Shown here: positions 1 to 10,949 of the stretch, one piece after another
How the letters are laid out: every line of letters begins with the position of its first letter
Position numbering within the stretch: the stretch's first letter is position 1
DNA from: Chlorops oryzae
Taxonomy: Eukaryota; Arthropoda; Insecta; Diptera; Chloropidae
DNA length: 64,000 nucleotides
Reading direction: 5' to 3'
Assembly: GCA_020466095.1 (NCBI GenBank)
Contig: CM035808.1
Location: 69,956,829 to 70,020,828 of the forward strand
The notes under the pieces: model-generated
The model's database searches: none
What the model was told of the DNA's origin: nothing
What the model saw: only the letters and a program-made list of their open reading frames with translations
Made by a program: the position numbers and the translations under genes

Positions 1-156
1 CGTTTGGGAAATGTTTGCGAATTTAATATAGCACATATATGCTTGGAAAAAGTTGGAAAATTACTTGGAAACAAATGAATAGTAAGCACCTTTGTAAAAA
101 GCATATGCAAATGTTTGCTGGGATGTGTCTGTTGTATTACTACAGATACATGCAAT

Positions 157-600
157 CTAATTGCGCCTGTAGTGGTGGGCAGCTCTGATTATAAGTGAAT
201 ATAATTTTCGGCCTTTGGGGATAATCAATCTAGAGCCCCAGTGTGGGTGCTTAGCATTATGGTCCCCAGCTGCTATAAATTTGTTGCCAAGCTTTTGGAA
301 GGACTCTAAAAATTGAGTATCAGTAACAAAAAATCTCGGTGGGCGGTACTGCACTCAAAGCGATAATGCTGTTACCATATTGCAATGAAATGGAGGTTGA
401 TTGCAAGTAATGTTAGGAGAATTTATCCATTAAATTGTGTTTTATTCTAGTTTTGATCAAAATACCGGTGCCGCTGTGTGCTTTTTCATCTGGGTGATGG
501 GTGCCATCAAAAGTGTAACTTTTAATATAAAAATTATTTTTATTTGTGAGGTGGGTTTCACTAACGAGCATTACGTCTATATAGTAATATAGATGGCACT
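157..600 (-). pseudogene. Jockey ORF2 endonuclease fragment (J0, downstream piece)
   Basis: Read on the minus strand from about 600 down to 157, this matches the apurinic-like endonuclease domain of the intact Jockey ORF2 at 58853-61567. Visible shared motifs are VMLVSETHLTNKN, HHPDEKAHSGTGILI, PPRFFVTDTQFL and AAGDHNAKHPHWGSR, which include the family's catalytic E (SETHL) and GDxN residues. A stop near 410 and a frame change break it, and the match fades below about 180. Its upstream continuation lies 10 kb away at 10660-10948 in the same orientation, so one old copy was split by an insertion. It cannot encode a working protein. Confidence 0.85.
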
Positions 601-1135
601 TGGCAAAAAACGTAACATGAACTAAAATTTTTTGTAAAAAATCAGATGTATATAAGATTTTATCAAAGGTTTTTCATAAAAACTCATTTTATTTTTTAGT
701 AAAATATGTTCGTTTTATACAATTAAAAATCATTCGATAAAATTTTGCGCATAGTGTTGAGGAACGCTAAAGCAGAGTACTCATGCGCCAAATATGACCG
801 ATTCTAAAAAAAGATTCAATTCCACCACAGTGCAGCTGATATGAAATTTTCAGTGATATCATTTGAGTTATGATAATATTTCATAATATTTCATAATATT
901 TCATAATATTTCATATTTCATAACCATGATTATGAAATGCTCAAATAAATTGTGTTTTTCGGGAAAAGAGTATACTATTTCATTTATACAGAAATAATAT
1001 ATATTTTTAAAAGAAGTGACACGAATTTTTAATTTAACAGTTTTGCTTTCATGGCAGTTTTCAGAGAAAAATTAAGTTTGTGAATCCGCGCCCTCGCATA
1101 TATTCCATTATTTCGGTTTTACCTATTGTTATATA
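601..1135. other. AT-rich non-coding stretch with a 10-bp tandem repeat
   Basis: No coding potential is visible. At about 872-916 the decamer TCATAATATT is repeated roughly four times, followed by a small palindromic stretch around CATAACCATGATTATG. The stretch is probably the left interior of the surrounding 10-kb insertion. Confidence 0.5.
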
Positions 1136-2423
1136 TTAGGTGTAGTAAAAAGAAATCCATTATTTTTCCAATAGATGGCGTTATTTATCTGCATCTCGCG
1201 TTGTATAAGTCCGATCGTGTTCCGCTAGGGGGCATTAGAAAGATGACAGTTCCTACTAAAAAAGCTTTTTTGACACTTTTTTGATTGATTGATTCAGTTT
1301 TGTTTGAGAGCTTGTCAAAGATGGACATCAGCAAAGAGAAAATTCGCTACATTTTAAAGTTTTTCTACGATAAGGGAGAAAACGCAAGCCAGGCGGCTGA
1401 AAATGTGAATAGCGTTTATGGACCTGATACTGTAACAGCCAATCATGCGCAATTTTGATTTCGTCGATTCCGTTCCGGTAACTTCGATGTCAAGGATGCA
1501 CCACGCACTGGAAGGCCAATTGTCGAAAATGTCGATAAAATCATGGAAATTATCGAGTCCGACCGTCATGTATGCACTGTTTCGATTGCAAAAGAGCTAA
1601 AGATTGCACAAAAAACCGTTTGGAACCATTTGAATAAGGCTGGATACACAAAGAAGCTCGATGTATGGGTGCCACACGAGTTAACGCAAAAAAACCTCAT
1701 AGACCGAATTTCCATCTGCGAATCGCTGCTGAACCGCAACAAAATCGACCCATTTCTGAAGCGGTTGGTGACTGGTGATGAAAAGTGGGTCACTTACGAC
1801 AACGTCAAGCGAAAACGGTCGTAGTCGAAACACGGTGAACCGGCGGAAACGGTGGCCAAGCCAGGATTGACGACCAGGAAGGTTTTGCTGTGTGTTTGGT
1901 GGGATTGGCAGGGAATTATCTACTATGAGCTGCTCCCATACGGCAAAACTCTTAACTCGGAACTCTACTGTCAACAATTGGACCGTCTGAAGGAAGCAAT
2001 CGCCCAAAAACGGCCAGCTTTGGCCAATAGGAAAGGAATTGTGTTCCATCAGGACAACGCCAGGCCACACACATCGATAGTGACTCGCCAGAAGCTCCGG
2101 GAGTTTGGTTAGGAGGTTCTTCTGCATCCACCTTATAGTCCGGACCTGGCACCAAGTGATTACCATCTGTTCCTGTCCATGGCGAACAATTTTGCTGGTG
2201 AAACATTCGCTTCAAGAGAGGCTTCTGAAATTTGACTGTCTCAATTTTTTGCTAATAGGAACGAGGGCTTCTATGAGAGAGGCATAATGAAATTACCTTT
2301 AAAATGGCAACAAGTTATCGAACAAAACGGCGCATATTTGACCTAAATCGGGTAATTCTAACTATCTTAAATAAAGCCCTCAATTTAATGCAAAAATAAT
2401 GGATTTGTTTTTACTACACCTAA
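1136..2423 (+). mobile_element. mariner element, 1288 bp, copy 1 of the TTAGGTGTAG family
   Basis: The terminal inverted repeats begin TTAGGTGTAGTAAAAA on the left and end TTTTTACTACACCTAA on the right, with TA on both sides (1134-1135 and 2424-2425), the TA duplication of Tc1/mariner elements. The boundaries are fixed by the second copy at 39326-40612, where the uninterrupted Jockey sequence shows the empty site. The length of 1288 bp is normal for a mariner. It sits inside the 10-kb insertion. The family is not the Himar1-like one found elsewhere in the window. Confidence 0.93.
1321..2346 (+). pseudogene. mariner transposase with four in-frame stops
   Basis: The frame runs 342 codons from the ATG (MDISKEKIRYIL) to TAA at 2344, the usual mariner length, with no frameshift. 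Stops interrupt it at 1456, 1822, 2110 and 2233. The N-terminal half is the paired helix-turn-helix DNA-binding part (RSGNFDVKDAPRTGRP, then VSIAKELKIAQKTV-like). The catalytic D,D34D residues are readable in TGDEKW, HQDNARPHT and YSPDLAPSDYHLF. WVPHEL, the linker motif of mariners, is present. It would catalyse cut-and-paste transposition if intact. The matching gene at 39403-40427 has no such stops, so this copy is older or decayed faster. Confidence 0.93.
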
Positions 2424-2777
2424 TATTTTAAATTTGTAATAATTTTGAATTAATGTATAAAGGCACCAATCACCTAAATAAAAATGGTCAAAGCGTTATT
2501 TGCTTACCTCTAAGGTGCCGTGGATATGCAAATTGTTGAAAGCCGATTTGGCCAATATATTCTTATGAATGGAAATCAAATCAAGCGGCAATTTTTGAAC
2601 AGTATGGAATAAAGTTGATTTTTTTAAATAAATATCTCGGCATAACCCATGCTAAATTTATGAATTTATTTAATAAAGGACATTTGCATAAAACTTAAAC
2701 ATTGTACCTATGAAGTTAGGTCAAATGACTATATGTTCTGAGCGAAATTCATAAAAAATAATAGTGGCCTTTTACTT
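2424..2777. other. non-coding interval, nothing recognised
   Basis: AT-rich sequence between the mariner and the DINE-like repeat. I see no ORF, repeat or terminal motif that I can name. Confidence 0.4.
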
Positions 2778-3336
2778 TTTATACCCGACACACTCTGTGT
2801 CGAGGGTATATTGCGTTTGTGTGGTTGTGTGTAACACCCAGAACCAGTTGAGATAGACCATACAAAATGTATATATAAATGAACAGCGTCACCAGGAGAT
2901 TCGATTTAGACATGTCCGTCTGTCTATATACAGTTATCTTATCGGAGGAGTTGAGCTATCTTGAAGAAATTTGGTATGCGTGCTAACGGGGACATGAGTA
3001 AGAACAAGTTCGAGAATGGACCCGATCGAACCATTTTTAGGGGTACCTCCAGTACTAGGGTCTGTCACAAAAATCCCAAAACTGCCTCAAAATCTGACTT
3101 TTTCGAAATATTTCAATGAAACTTAGAATTTGACCGTATATTCAAGCATCCGATTAGAATTGCAAACTAAATGGAAAAGTGGGCGTGAAAATGGGGCGGT
3201 TTTCATAAAGAAATTTAACAAAAGTCGGTATATGGGGCCTGTTTTTTGGGCGTGGTTAAAAAATTATTTAAACATGTGTGTATGTGTCGGGCATTTTATT
3301 GTCAGGCTCGCCTGACTATAACACCCTTACTTGTTT
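2778..3336 (+). repeat. DINE-like (Helentron-related) non-autonomous repeat, copy A
   Basis: It begins TTATACCCGACACACTCTG with a short palindrome (ACCCGACAC / GTGTCGAGGGT) and ends with the hairpin GTCAGGCTCGCCTGAC followed by TATAACACCCTTACTTGTTT. It contains GATTCGATTTAGACATGTCC and GTCTGTC blocks reminiscent of the Drosophila DINE-1/INE-1 family. A hairpin close to the 3' end without terminal inverted repeats is the Helitron/Helentron arrangement. A second, longer copy lies at 48647-49476. Family assignment is by resemblance only. Confidence 0.6.
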
Positions 3337-3923
3337 AGTTATGTTTTTTAATTGAAAATTCATCAAAACAAAGACACCTAGGGTTTTTTTTTTATAATAA
3401 ATTAGAGCACCGTTGCGCATTCGTGCTCCAAAGTCAATCGGAGATATTCTTTATAAAATTGCTTACGAGTTTCGTGAAAAGTGATGAAGTTTAATCGAAT
3501 GTTTGTCGAAATGTGTTTGAAATATTTCAACACTTCAAAATGGAAAATCAAGAGAATAGTATGTTTATATGTTTTCAATTGAAGCTACTTTATAAATATA
3601 TTGCTAAAGGTACATACAACTCATTAGCTACAGTAATTCGAAAATAAACATTTTTATTTCAAACTTTGACGTTCAGTAAGCATTTAAAAATTTATACCTC
3701 TTTCAAATTGAACCCATAGATTGAATAATAGTTAGGGAGTTATTTGCAATTTATTTCAAATTGCGATTTTTTGCGATTTACGAATTATTCCTTTTTGTTG
3801 AAGGTAACATCTGTAAAAAAAGGCGATCTCTTTGAAATATGGTGATAAAATTCACAAAAACCGAAAAATTTAATGAGGTTTGTGAAAAAAATAAAGGTTG
3901 TTCAATTTCGGATAAGACAGAGG
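3337..3923. other. AT-rich non-coding interval
   Basis: Lies between the DINE-like repeat and the hAT element. It has no convincing coding frame, only low-complexity A/T runs. Confidence 0.4.
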
Positions 3924-4250
3924 CAGGGTTCGAATTGCTGACTAAAAAAAAAAGCAAAAGCAAGCAAATGTTGCTTTGCTTTGCTTTTTCTAAGCAAGTT
4001 TAAAAACTTCGATTTCAAATGCTTTCATAAATGCTAGAATTCTTTCAGCAATGTCAAATAGAAAAATCAAAAATCAAAATCATTTGCTTTAGACTTAGAG
4101 CAAAGTATTCTTAAGCAGTCGAAGCAACTAATTCGAAATGAATTGCTTTTGCTTTTTCAGTTGTTTTTTTTTTTTTTTTTACTTTTGCTATTGCTCCAAA
4201 TTTATTGCTTAAAGTTGGCTTTAAAGTCAACATTTTTTTTCTGTTAGTTG

Positions 4251-4482
4251 CAAGGCGTATTTAACAAGGTGGTGGCAGTAGTACAACAACAATGTAAAAA
4301 AAAACTCGGAAATGTCAAAATCAGTTCACGCTTGCTTGAATTTTATTCCAATATAAACATTTTTAATTTCGTTGAAAAATGTAAGCGTACGAAATTCAAT
4401 ACAAAATTTTGACAGTTCCGAGTTGAAAAAAGGGAAGAAGAAGAGCAGTTCCTACTGCCAACACCTTGTTAAATACGCCTTG
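4251..4482. mobile_element. 232-bp MITE with CAAGGCGTATTTAACAAGG termini
   Basis: CAAGGCGTATTTAACAAGG at the left is mirrored by its complement ending CGCCTTG at the right. GTTAGTTG (4243-4250 and 4483-4490) is an exact 8-bp target duplication. It lies in the 5' non-coding part of the hAT. Relatives are at 62717-63063 (with CAAGGTG) and, truncated, at 31488-31535 (with CAAAGTG). It has no coding capacity; the superfamily is uncertain. Confidence 0.88.
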
Positions 4483-4589
4483 GTTAGTTGCTTTCACAGC
4501 AATCTTCAGTCGAAATTTCTTTTTGCTGTTAGTTCCTAATCTTTCAAGGCTTTTTAATTGCTTAAGAGCAGAGAAGATTTAATTACATA

Positions 4590-6593
4590 ATGGCGCCCCG
4601 TGTAAATAAAAAACTTCTGGAAAAATATTTTGAAATAAAGGACGTTAAAGCTGTTTGCAAGCTGTGCTCTCATGTTTTGAAGAGCGAACGGTCCTTCAAT
4701 TTGTAGCAACACGCAATCAGGACACATAAGGTAAAAGAGAATGAATTTATGAATGAGGATTCAAAAAATGGATTTATTAACAAAGTCTTTCAAAAGGAAA
4801 CTGTTAAAGTTGATATTACCAAAAATCAACTTTTTGGGTCTTACATTAGTCTAGTGACTGAAAATAGCATTCCTTTTTATGTTTTGGACTGGAAAAATTT
4901 TAGAAATATCATTAATCCTATCTGTGAAGGGCTCAGTGCTAAGCATGGCAAGAAATTCGCTTAATGGCACTAATTGCCAGTTTTGCAAAAAGTCTCAGAA
5001 AACATTAAGGCGTCCATAAAAAAGAACTCAAAAGGCGAATCGTCTCACTAAAAATGGATAACACGACTCGTTTGTCTCGAAATATTTTTAGTATCAGTGC
5101 TCAGTTCATGAAAAGTTGCGGGATTCAATCAAGAATACTTGGTATGGTAGAGCTAAAGGGTGTTGGAGCTAGTTCGTCAAGAAATTTAGCAACGGAAATA
5201 TTGAACACGCTAACTAAGTATGAAATAAAGTTATGTCAAGTGTTATCCATCACGTCGGACAATGGAGCGAATATGATAAAAACGACAAAAATATTATCGC
5301 ACTGCAGTTTTTTGAAAGACGGCAATGGAGACTCCGAGGCACAAGATGCAAATGAACTATATTTGAAAAACGTAGAAATGTTTGAAAATTCGCCAGAAAT
5401 TCATGTAGGGGAAATTGAAATATGTTGATGCGCGGCACATACAGCGCAGCTTTGTTCCGTTACACGGAATTCGGAAATAAAGAACTTTTTGCTAAGTTGT
5501 AGAAATATAGATAGGTTTGTTAAAAAGGCATGCAATGGGTTCAGAGAAATATTCGAATTAAAAAATTTAGCAGTGCTGCAGCTAGATTGTCCTACCAGAT
5601 GGAGATCAACCTACAACATGGTAATGTCGTTAAAAAATGCTAAAGATGTTCTATCGAAAATTGAACCAATAAAAAATAAGTCTATAGACGAGAATTTCGA
5701 GATGAGCGACAGTTTCTGGGACTTTCTTGAAGCATATTGTTTGGTTTTTGAGCCTCTTCAGCGAACGATTGTGAAATTTCAAGAAGAGCAATTGCATTAC
5801 GAAAATTTTTACGCTGAGTGGCTCAAGTGCAAGATACGTACTGAAATGTTAAAGGCGGTGGAAAAACCATACGTTGCAGAGATTTCGGAAAAACTTTTAT
5901 CCATCATGCAGATCAGAACAGAAAAACTCCTAAGCAACGAAATTTTAGTCGCATGCCTGTATCTGGACCCTCGTTTTAACCACACATTGACTTCTATCCA
6001 AAAGCATAGTGCATCTGGTTATCTTAGAAATCTTTATGATAAAATAAAAAGTTTAAATTTACATTTAAACGAAAATGATGATTTGTCATCCCCATCTTCA
6101 CCCAGAAAAATATTGCATTTACAAACAAGGCAGATGAATATCTTCAAAAATATTTAACTCAAGGCTTTTCGCCGTTAAATAGCGCAATTTACAATATTTA
6201 TTCGAAAATTGAAAACCTTCAATTGCCGTTTACACGCGCAGACGCTGATGTTTTAATGTTTTGGAGAGATAAGCAGCACAGCAAGCAAGAGCTTTATGCT
6301 TTAAGCAATATCTGCTTTGCAGTTCCGCCAACTCAGGTAGTGTATAAAATGTAATAGATGTTAATTAGTAAAATTAACTTAACAATGCTTTATCCTTATT
6401 TCAGGTGACTATAGAGCGCGCTTTTTCTGCACTCAAACTTATTTTTTTTGATAACCGAAGCCGCATTGACCATGAAACATTAGAAAATTTTTTGTTGGTA
6501 AAATTGAATGCTGCGTTTTTAGACGAAGCAATTGAAGCTTTGCCTTTGTTTGAAGGGGATGATGCAGAATCCGATACACCAAACACCTGCTAG
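4590..6593 (+). pseudogene. hAT transposase, decayed, with a recognisable intron
   Basis: From ATG at 4590 the frame gives a BED-type zinc finger (VCKLCSHVLKSERS, then QHAIRTHK) broken by TAG near 4705. Frameshifts follow after GKKFA (about 4963). Further hAT landmarks are TSDNGANM, CAAHTAQL, CPTRWRSTYNM and LDPRFNHTL in frames 5054-5428 and 5489-6157. The C-terminal dimerisation segment (VTIERAFSALKLIFFDNRSR) follows a 68-nt intron at 6337-6404 with GT and AG ends. Splicing there joins FAVPPTQ to VTIERAFSAL, the continuous hAT motif. Several stops and at least two frame changes make it non-functional. Confidence 0.9.
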
Positions 6594-7330
6594 CTATGCC
6601 CTTTTTCATACCTAATTTTTTTTTTTATGCGAAGCTATACTTATATTCACTTTTAAAAATATTAAATTTTAATAAACAATAAAAAAAAATTTCATTGAAT
6701 TCAGTGGTGGATTTTTAAAAAATAATAGCGGATTTCATGTAGAAACTCTAGTGTGCGCTTAAAAGAATAAAGTTGTTTATAAGCTTGGTGCACTAGCCAG
6801 TTGGCTCCACACTTCATTTGGGCTGATTGTCCTTGTTGATGTAATCTAAATTTGTTTCATGAAACAGGCTTTCAGAAGCACCATGAGACGATAATTTATT
6901 TTATTCATCATATTTTTAAACATCTCAAATAAAATATGGTTACTTTGATTTCCGAAAAGCAAAGCTTAAATAATTTTTCTAAAGATTCACAGCAAAATAC
7001 TAGAATGAGCAAAAGACTGAAGCAACATTCAATGAACTGAACAAAGAAACTAACTTTAAAAAAGCAATAGCAAAACTAAAACAAAAAAACATTAGCTGAA
7101 AAATCATTTCGAATTAGTTGCTTCGACTGACTTCAAATGCTTAAGGATACTTTGCTTTAAGTCTAAAGCAAATGATTTTGATTTTATTTTTTGCTTTTTC
7201 TATTTGAAATCACTGGAAAAAATTTTGTAGTTGAAGCGTAGCATTTTTCAAATGCTTTAAATTAAGTCAAGCAATTCCAACCCTGGACAGAGGAGCACAT
7301 AAAGAGAACACTGTAGTTTCTTCCCCCTTA

Positions 7331-8574
7331 AGCCAAGTGTCGACTATAGATTTATTTACGTAGAGATAGAGAAAAAACTCTCGTGTAGATACGTAGACAA
7401 GTGTATACACCCTGCAGAGCGCACTACACAAGCTCTCTACAAACTCTACTTGAGATAATTATTGGATACAAAAATCTATAGTGTATACATATTTTCATGT
7501 AGGGGGTAGAGAGATATATCTGCTCTACACTCTATCAAACATGATTTTTTTAAATCTTAAGTAGAGATAGGAATTTGAAATTCAAATCAAACCTACTTCA
7601 ATTTCAAGCGCTCCCTTTTTGTTCAACACAAATGTGTTTGATTTGCTATTTTGTGGAAAAATGGCACAACCTCAAAAAAAAAGCTCCAGGAAAATGTGAC
7701 TCCAAGTTGTGGACAAAAAAAAAAAAACTTGTCAATTGATTGACTTATACGCAACGCACAGCGATTTATGGAATACATCTAATGAGAGGTTCAACAATTT
7801 CAAGTAAAGAAGCTTACATCGGCTTAGCCGATATGTGTGCAACCTTTTCCTCTGCTTAAAATATATTAAAACATTACCCTAACAAAAATTCCTATAGTTT
7901 TCATTGTTCTAGCTTGGATATCTAGTTATACCTTATCTGTTCCTCGATTTAGCTTCTCAAACTCGAAATTATTAAGCACAAATATTCGCGAATGGTGGTC
8001 ATGGTCAAATTTTAACCATTAGAGGACATTATATCTAGCTGCGAAATACTCAATTTAAAATAGTGAAAATCAATTTTTTGCAAATTTCGCAAATGGTGAT
8101 CATGGTCAAGTTTTAACCGTTGGAGAGTATTATATCTAGCTGTAAGAGACTCAATTCAAAATAGTGAAAATCAATTTTTTGCAAATTTCGCGTATTGTGG
8201 TCATGGTCAAAATAAAATAAAAATGACCATATTTATAGCGATGTCTCAACTTTTTTTTAGCCAAAGCTAAGCGATCGAGTCACGCTCCCAACATTTTCTT
8301 TTAGTTCCTAGTTTTTCTTGAGTCAAAAGAACAAGGGCAGCAGAAGCTTGCTTTTGGCGACGACTCATTTTAACGGAATGAATTTGAAAAATTTTTTTGC
8401 AGTGTAAACAGGCTGTAGAGCACATTGTAGAGCTCTACTCTAATTATGTCTACGGCAGCTCTACGTAGAGCTGTGGAATTGTAGAAACGGTCTACAGTGT
8501 ATACAACAAACGTAGAGTCTCTACACACTACACTCTACTCTCTACCTCAAAAACTCTATAGTCGACACTTGGCT
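7331..8574. mobile_element. 1.24-kb MITE with TTA duplication and GTAGAG arrays
   Basis: The ends read AGCCAAGTGTCGACTATAG and the exact complement, flanked by TTA on both sides (7328-7330, 8575-8577). A 3-bp TTA/TAA duplication points to PIF/Harbinger, though no transposase is present. Both arms are densely packed with the hexamer GTAGAG and its complement CTCTAC. The centre was replaced or filled by a copy of the R1 tandem-repeat family (about 7805-8225). Confidence 0.8.
7805..8225 (-). repeat. R1 family repeat: hairpin leader plus about 100-bp tandem units
   Basis: It starts with CATCGGCTTAGCCGATATG, a perfect short palindrome, followed by a leader with CTTTTCCTCTGC and GTTCTAGCTTGGATATC. 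Then come about two and a half tandem units of about 100 bp built on GGTGGTCATGGTCAAATTTT and CAAAATAGTGAAAATCAA. In the opposite orientation the hairpin would be the 3' end, as in Helitron-like elements. Other copies are at 13555-13985, 17812-17861 with 27989-28350, 26498-27125, 32386-33135 and 54560-54830. Confidence 0.75.
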
Positions 8575-10640
8575 TTAAATAAAATCAGAAGGGGGAAAAT
8601 TGTCACCGAAAAATGAATGTGTTTAAGGCCAAAAATCATGCATGGCTGAATTGTGAATTAAATTTTGTGGTATATCACGAAATCCACGAAAAAGTCAACC
8701 GCATAGGTCAAAAATAAAATTGCAAAGAGAGAAGAGAAATTGGACAAAATATATTCTATGGAACTCCAACTTTACGTTTTAAGTTTAATTCTTCAAGTTA
8801 ACGGTAGTTCTTCTTTGTTTTCTTTTAATTTCGCGCAGCGAGCGCATTTGAGCAAACATTTTTCAGTTCTATATCGCTCTTTTCGGTGATTGCGTGCGCT
8901 GATGGCTCAAATAAATTGGAAAAAACACTTTATTTAAACTTATTGATATATTGCTAATAACTATATATATGCAAATATAAATAATTGTTATTGACATACC
9001 GAGGTAAGTCTATTCGAATAAAATAAAAAAATTTTATATCTGTATTGAAAAAAATTTCACGCGTTACGCACATGTTACACTTTTTCTTCAGTACCTGTTT
9101 TTTTGACACAAAGGGTATTTCCGACTGCAGCCCCCTGAAAGGGATTTTGAAGTTTTGTTAGTTTTTTGATAGGTTTATCCTAAAAAAAACTCCAGGAATC
9201 AATTTTTAAGGTTCTTTTGCGGAGTGTCCTTGAGCTATTCTTGAAAAATCCCATTTGGTAAGATTTTTTTTTTTTTCAAAAATTTATATCTCAAAAAGTA
9301 ATTATGGTAGAAAGATGAAAAAATGGCGCCACTTTCTAGCTATTTAAAAAAAATACCTTTAGGTTTTACCTTTTATTTAAAATAAAAATTATTAAAATCG
9401 AATCGTTACTTTTTGAGATAATTAGAAAAACGAAGGGGCACATAAATAGATGCTCCCAATACTAGTATTCAATACAAACGTGCAAAAATTGTAGATATTG
9501 GATGTAAAGAAAGAACGAAACATTTTTTTTTTCATTTCCAATAAAAGAAATTATAAAAAAATTAGGGAATGTAAAGAATTTAAGGTTCTAATTCATATGA
9601 AAACATGGTGTAACAGTGCGTAACGCATGTTACATGTGCGTAACAGAGTTTAAAGTTAAAAAAATTGTTTTATAATTTTTTTTCTCAAATAACATAGCTA
9701 CTTGTCTAATCTAGGATAACCTTTATAGCTGTAAGAAAATATAAAATTTCTATCTGAAGTCAATTCACAGAAATTTCAGATAGAAGCTGACATAAAATTT
9801 CTAATGGAAAAATTTTGTAACGCGTGCGTAGCGGACATTTTGCTTAATATCATCGAAAATTACAAATTAATTTAAAAACCCTTTACACGTTTTGAAAAGA
9901 GGGTAAATTAATTAATAATAATTGCAAATAAGTTTTCGGAAAACGTTTTTTCTTAGCTAAACCAATTAAAATAATTCGCACGCTGTAACATGAATTAATT
10001 TTAGAAAATGAGTTAGATTTAAGCAATTAGTAAATGAATTTTAGTCCTTAATGAGTAAAATGCAGTTTTTAATAGAAGTATTCTTACTAAAGATATTTAT
10101 ATAGGTTTAAATTTCAAAATCATGATTTTAGAAACGTTATTAATTTCGGTCCATTCTTCCAGCCAGACTCCATTCAATCAAATTTCTAAATTTCCAAAAA
10201 AAAAAGTCCTGAAATATTTGCGGGTGCTGTAAAGACGATAAAGACTATCTATGGGCTAAAAGATTTGAAATATTCAATTGAAACAATTCAAAACATAAAA
10301 AATTACTTCATTTGTAAAGTCATTGTAAACAATAACAAAACCAGCTGCTTGAGGCTAAAAAACTCAACACAGACTTGATAGAGCCGCGGAAATGTTTGAA
10401 AATTCCGACTCGATACTTAGCTAGCGGTTACGACAAATAACGCTTAATATAATGCATAAACTATATATATTCAAAGGAATGATAACGGTATAATTTTGCA
10501 TAAACTATTACCAAAATTTAAAAATTTGAAAAAAAAACCTAAATATTTCAAAGTAAGTTTTTTAGTTACAAAATTGAGTGAATACTCAAAAAATTATAGC
10601 ATCACTAGTTCACCATGGTTTTCGGTTGTTGTAAGTGTCC
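8575..10640. other. 2-kb AT-rich stretch with GTAAC/GTTAC palindromic motifs
   Basis: No ORF of note. CGTTACGCACATGTTAC (about 9062), GTGCGTAACGCATGTTACATG (about 9619-9640) and TAACGCGTGCGTAG (about 9819) are related palindromic motifs clustered between 9060 and 9990. Otherwise it is low-complexity A/T sequence. It is probably the right interior of the 10-kb insertion or an unrecognised MITE. Confidence 0.4.
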
Positions 10641-10659
10641 ACTATATTACTATATGATT

Positions 10660-10948
10660 AAGCCGATCGAAATTACTTCAAGAAATTTTTTTACTTCGAG
10701 CTTGTGTTGACGAATGCCTTTAGCATTCCAATGACAAATTTTAAGGACACTCATGTCTTAGCAATTAAAATTTTCATGAGTTGGCTTTGAGCCCACATCA
10801 TATCTTGCAGCATTGATTGCACAGTTGAAGTGAACTGCATCATGCAGTTAGTCAAATTCGAGGTCATTGATTCCAAATTTGAAATGGCACTTTGACGGAG
10901 TACCGCAGTGTTCGACCTGACAGCGTCATCTTCTTGGATAAAAACCAT
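10660..10948 (-). pseudogene. Jockey ORF1 tail and ORF2 head (J0, upstream piece)
   Basis: On the minus strand the last 65 codons of ORF1 read LESMTSNLTNCMMQFTSTV ... QLMKILIAK, parallel to the tail of the intact ORF1 at 57258-58856. The ORF2 start overlaps it and reads MSVLKICHWNAKGIRQHKLE, parallel to MSVLKICAWNANG of the intact copy. The ORF2 reading stops where the 10-kb insertion begins and resumes at about 590. This is a fragment only; the upstream part of ORF1 is missing. Confidence 0.85.
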
Positions 10949-10949
10949 A

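Larger units (their letters stand above)
3924..7285 (+). mobile_element. hAT transposon, 3362 bp, with 8-bp duplication GACAGAGG
   Basis: The terminal repeats are CAGGGTTCGAATTGCT at the left and its near-exact complement AGCAATTCCAACCCTG at the right. GACAGAGG flanks both ends (3916-3923, 7286-7293), the 8-bp duplication of the hAT superfamily. The subterminal 250 bp on each side are full of GCAAAGCAAAAGC / GCTTTTGCTTT motifs in both orientations, a pattern expected of transposase-binding sites. It carries a decayed transposase gene and a 232-bp MITE at 4251-4482. Confidence 0.93.
582..10652. mobile_element. 10-kb insertion bounded by TAGTAATATAG inverted repeats, splitting Jockey J0
   Basis: The left edge reads TAGTAATATAG followed by ATGGCACTTGG. 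The right edge, reverse complemented, reads TAGTAATATAG followed by TGGACACTTAC, and weaker similarity continues for about 45 bp. The flanks are consecutive parts of one Jockey ORF2, so everything between was inserted. Rejoining the reading frame favours a single TAT at the empty site, but the exact duplication (TA or TAT) is ambiguous because the edges are AT-repetitive. No transposase of its own was found. The interior is mostly later insertions (mariner, DINE-like, hAT, MITE), leaving about 3.7 kb of unexplained AT-rich sequence that may be the original non-autonomous element. Confidence 0.55.

Noticed and set aside
1681..2166. 161-codon minus-strand frame opposite the mariner gene (also 39583-40182 on the other copy)
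   Set aside because: It is the antisense shadow of the transposase; the sense strand carries all the conserved motifs.
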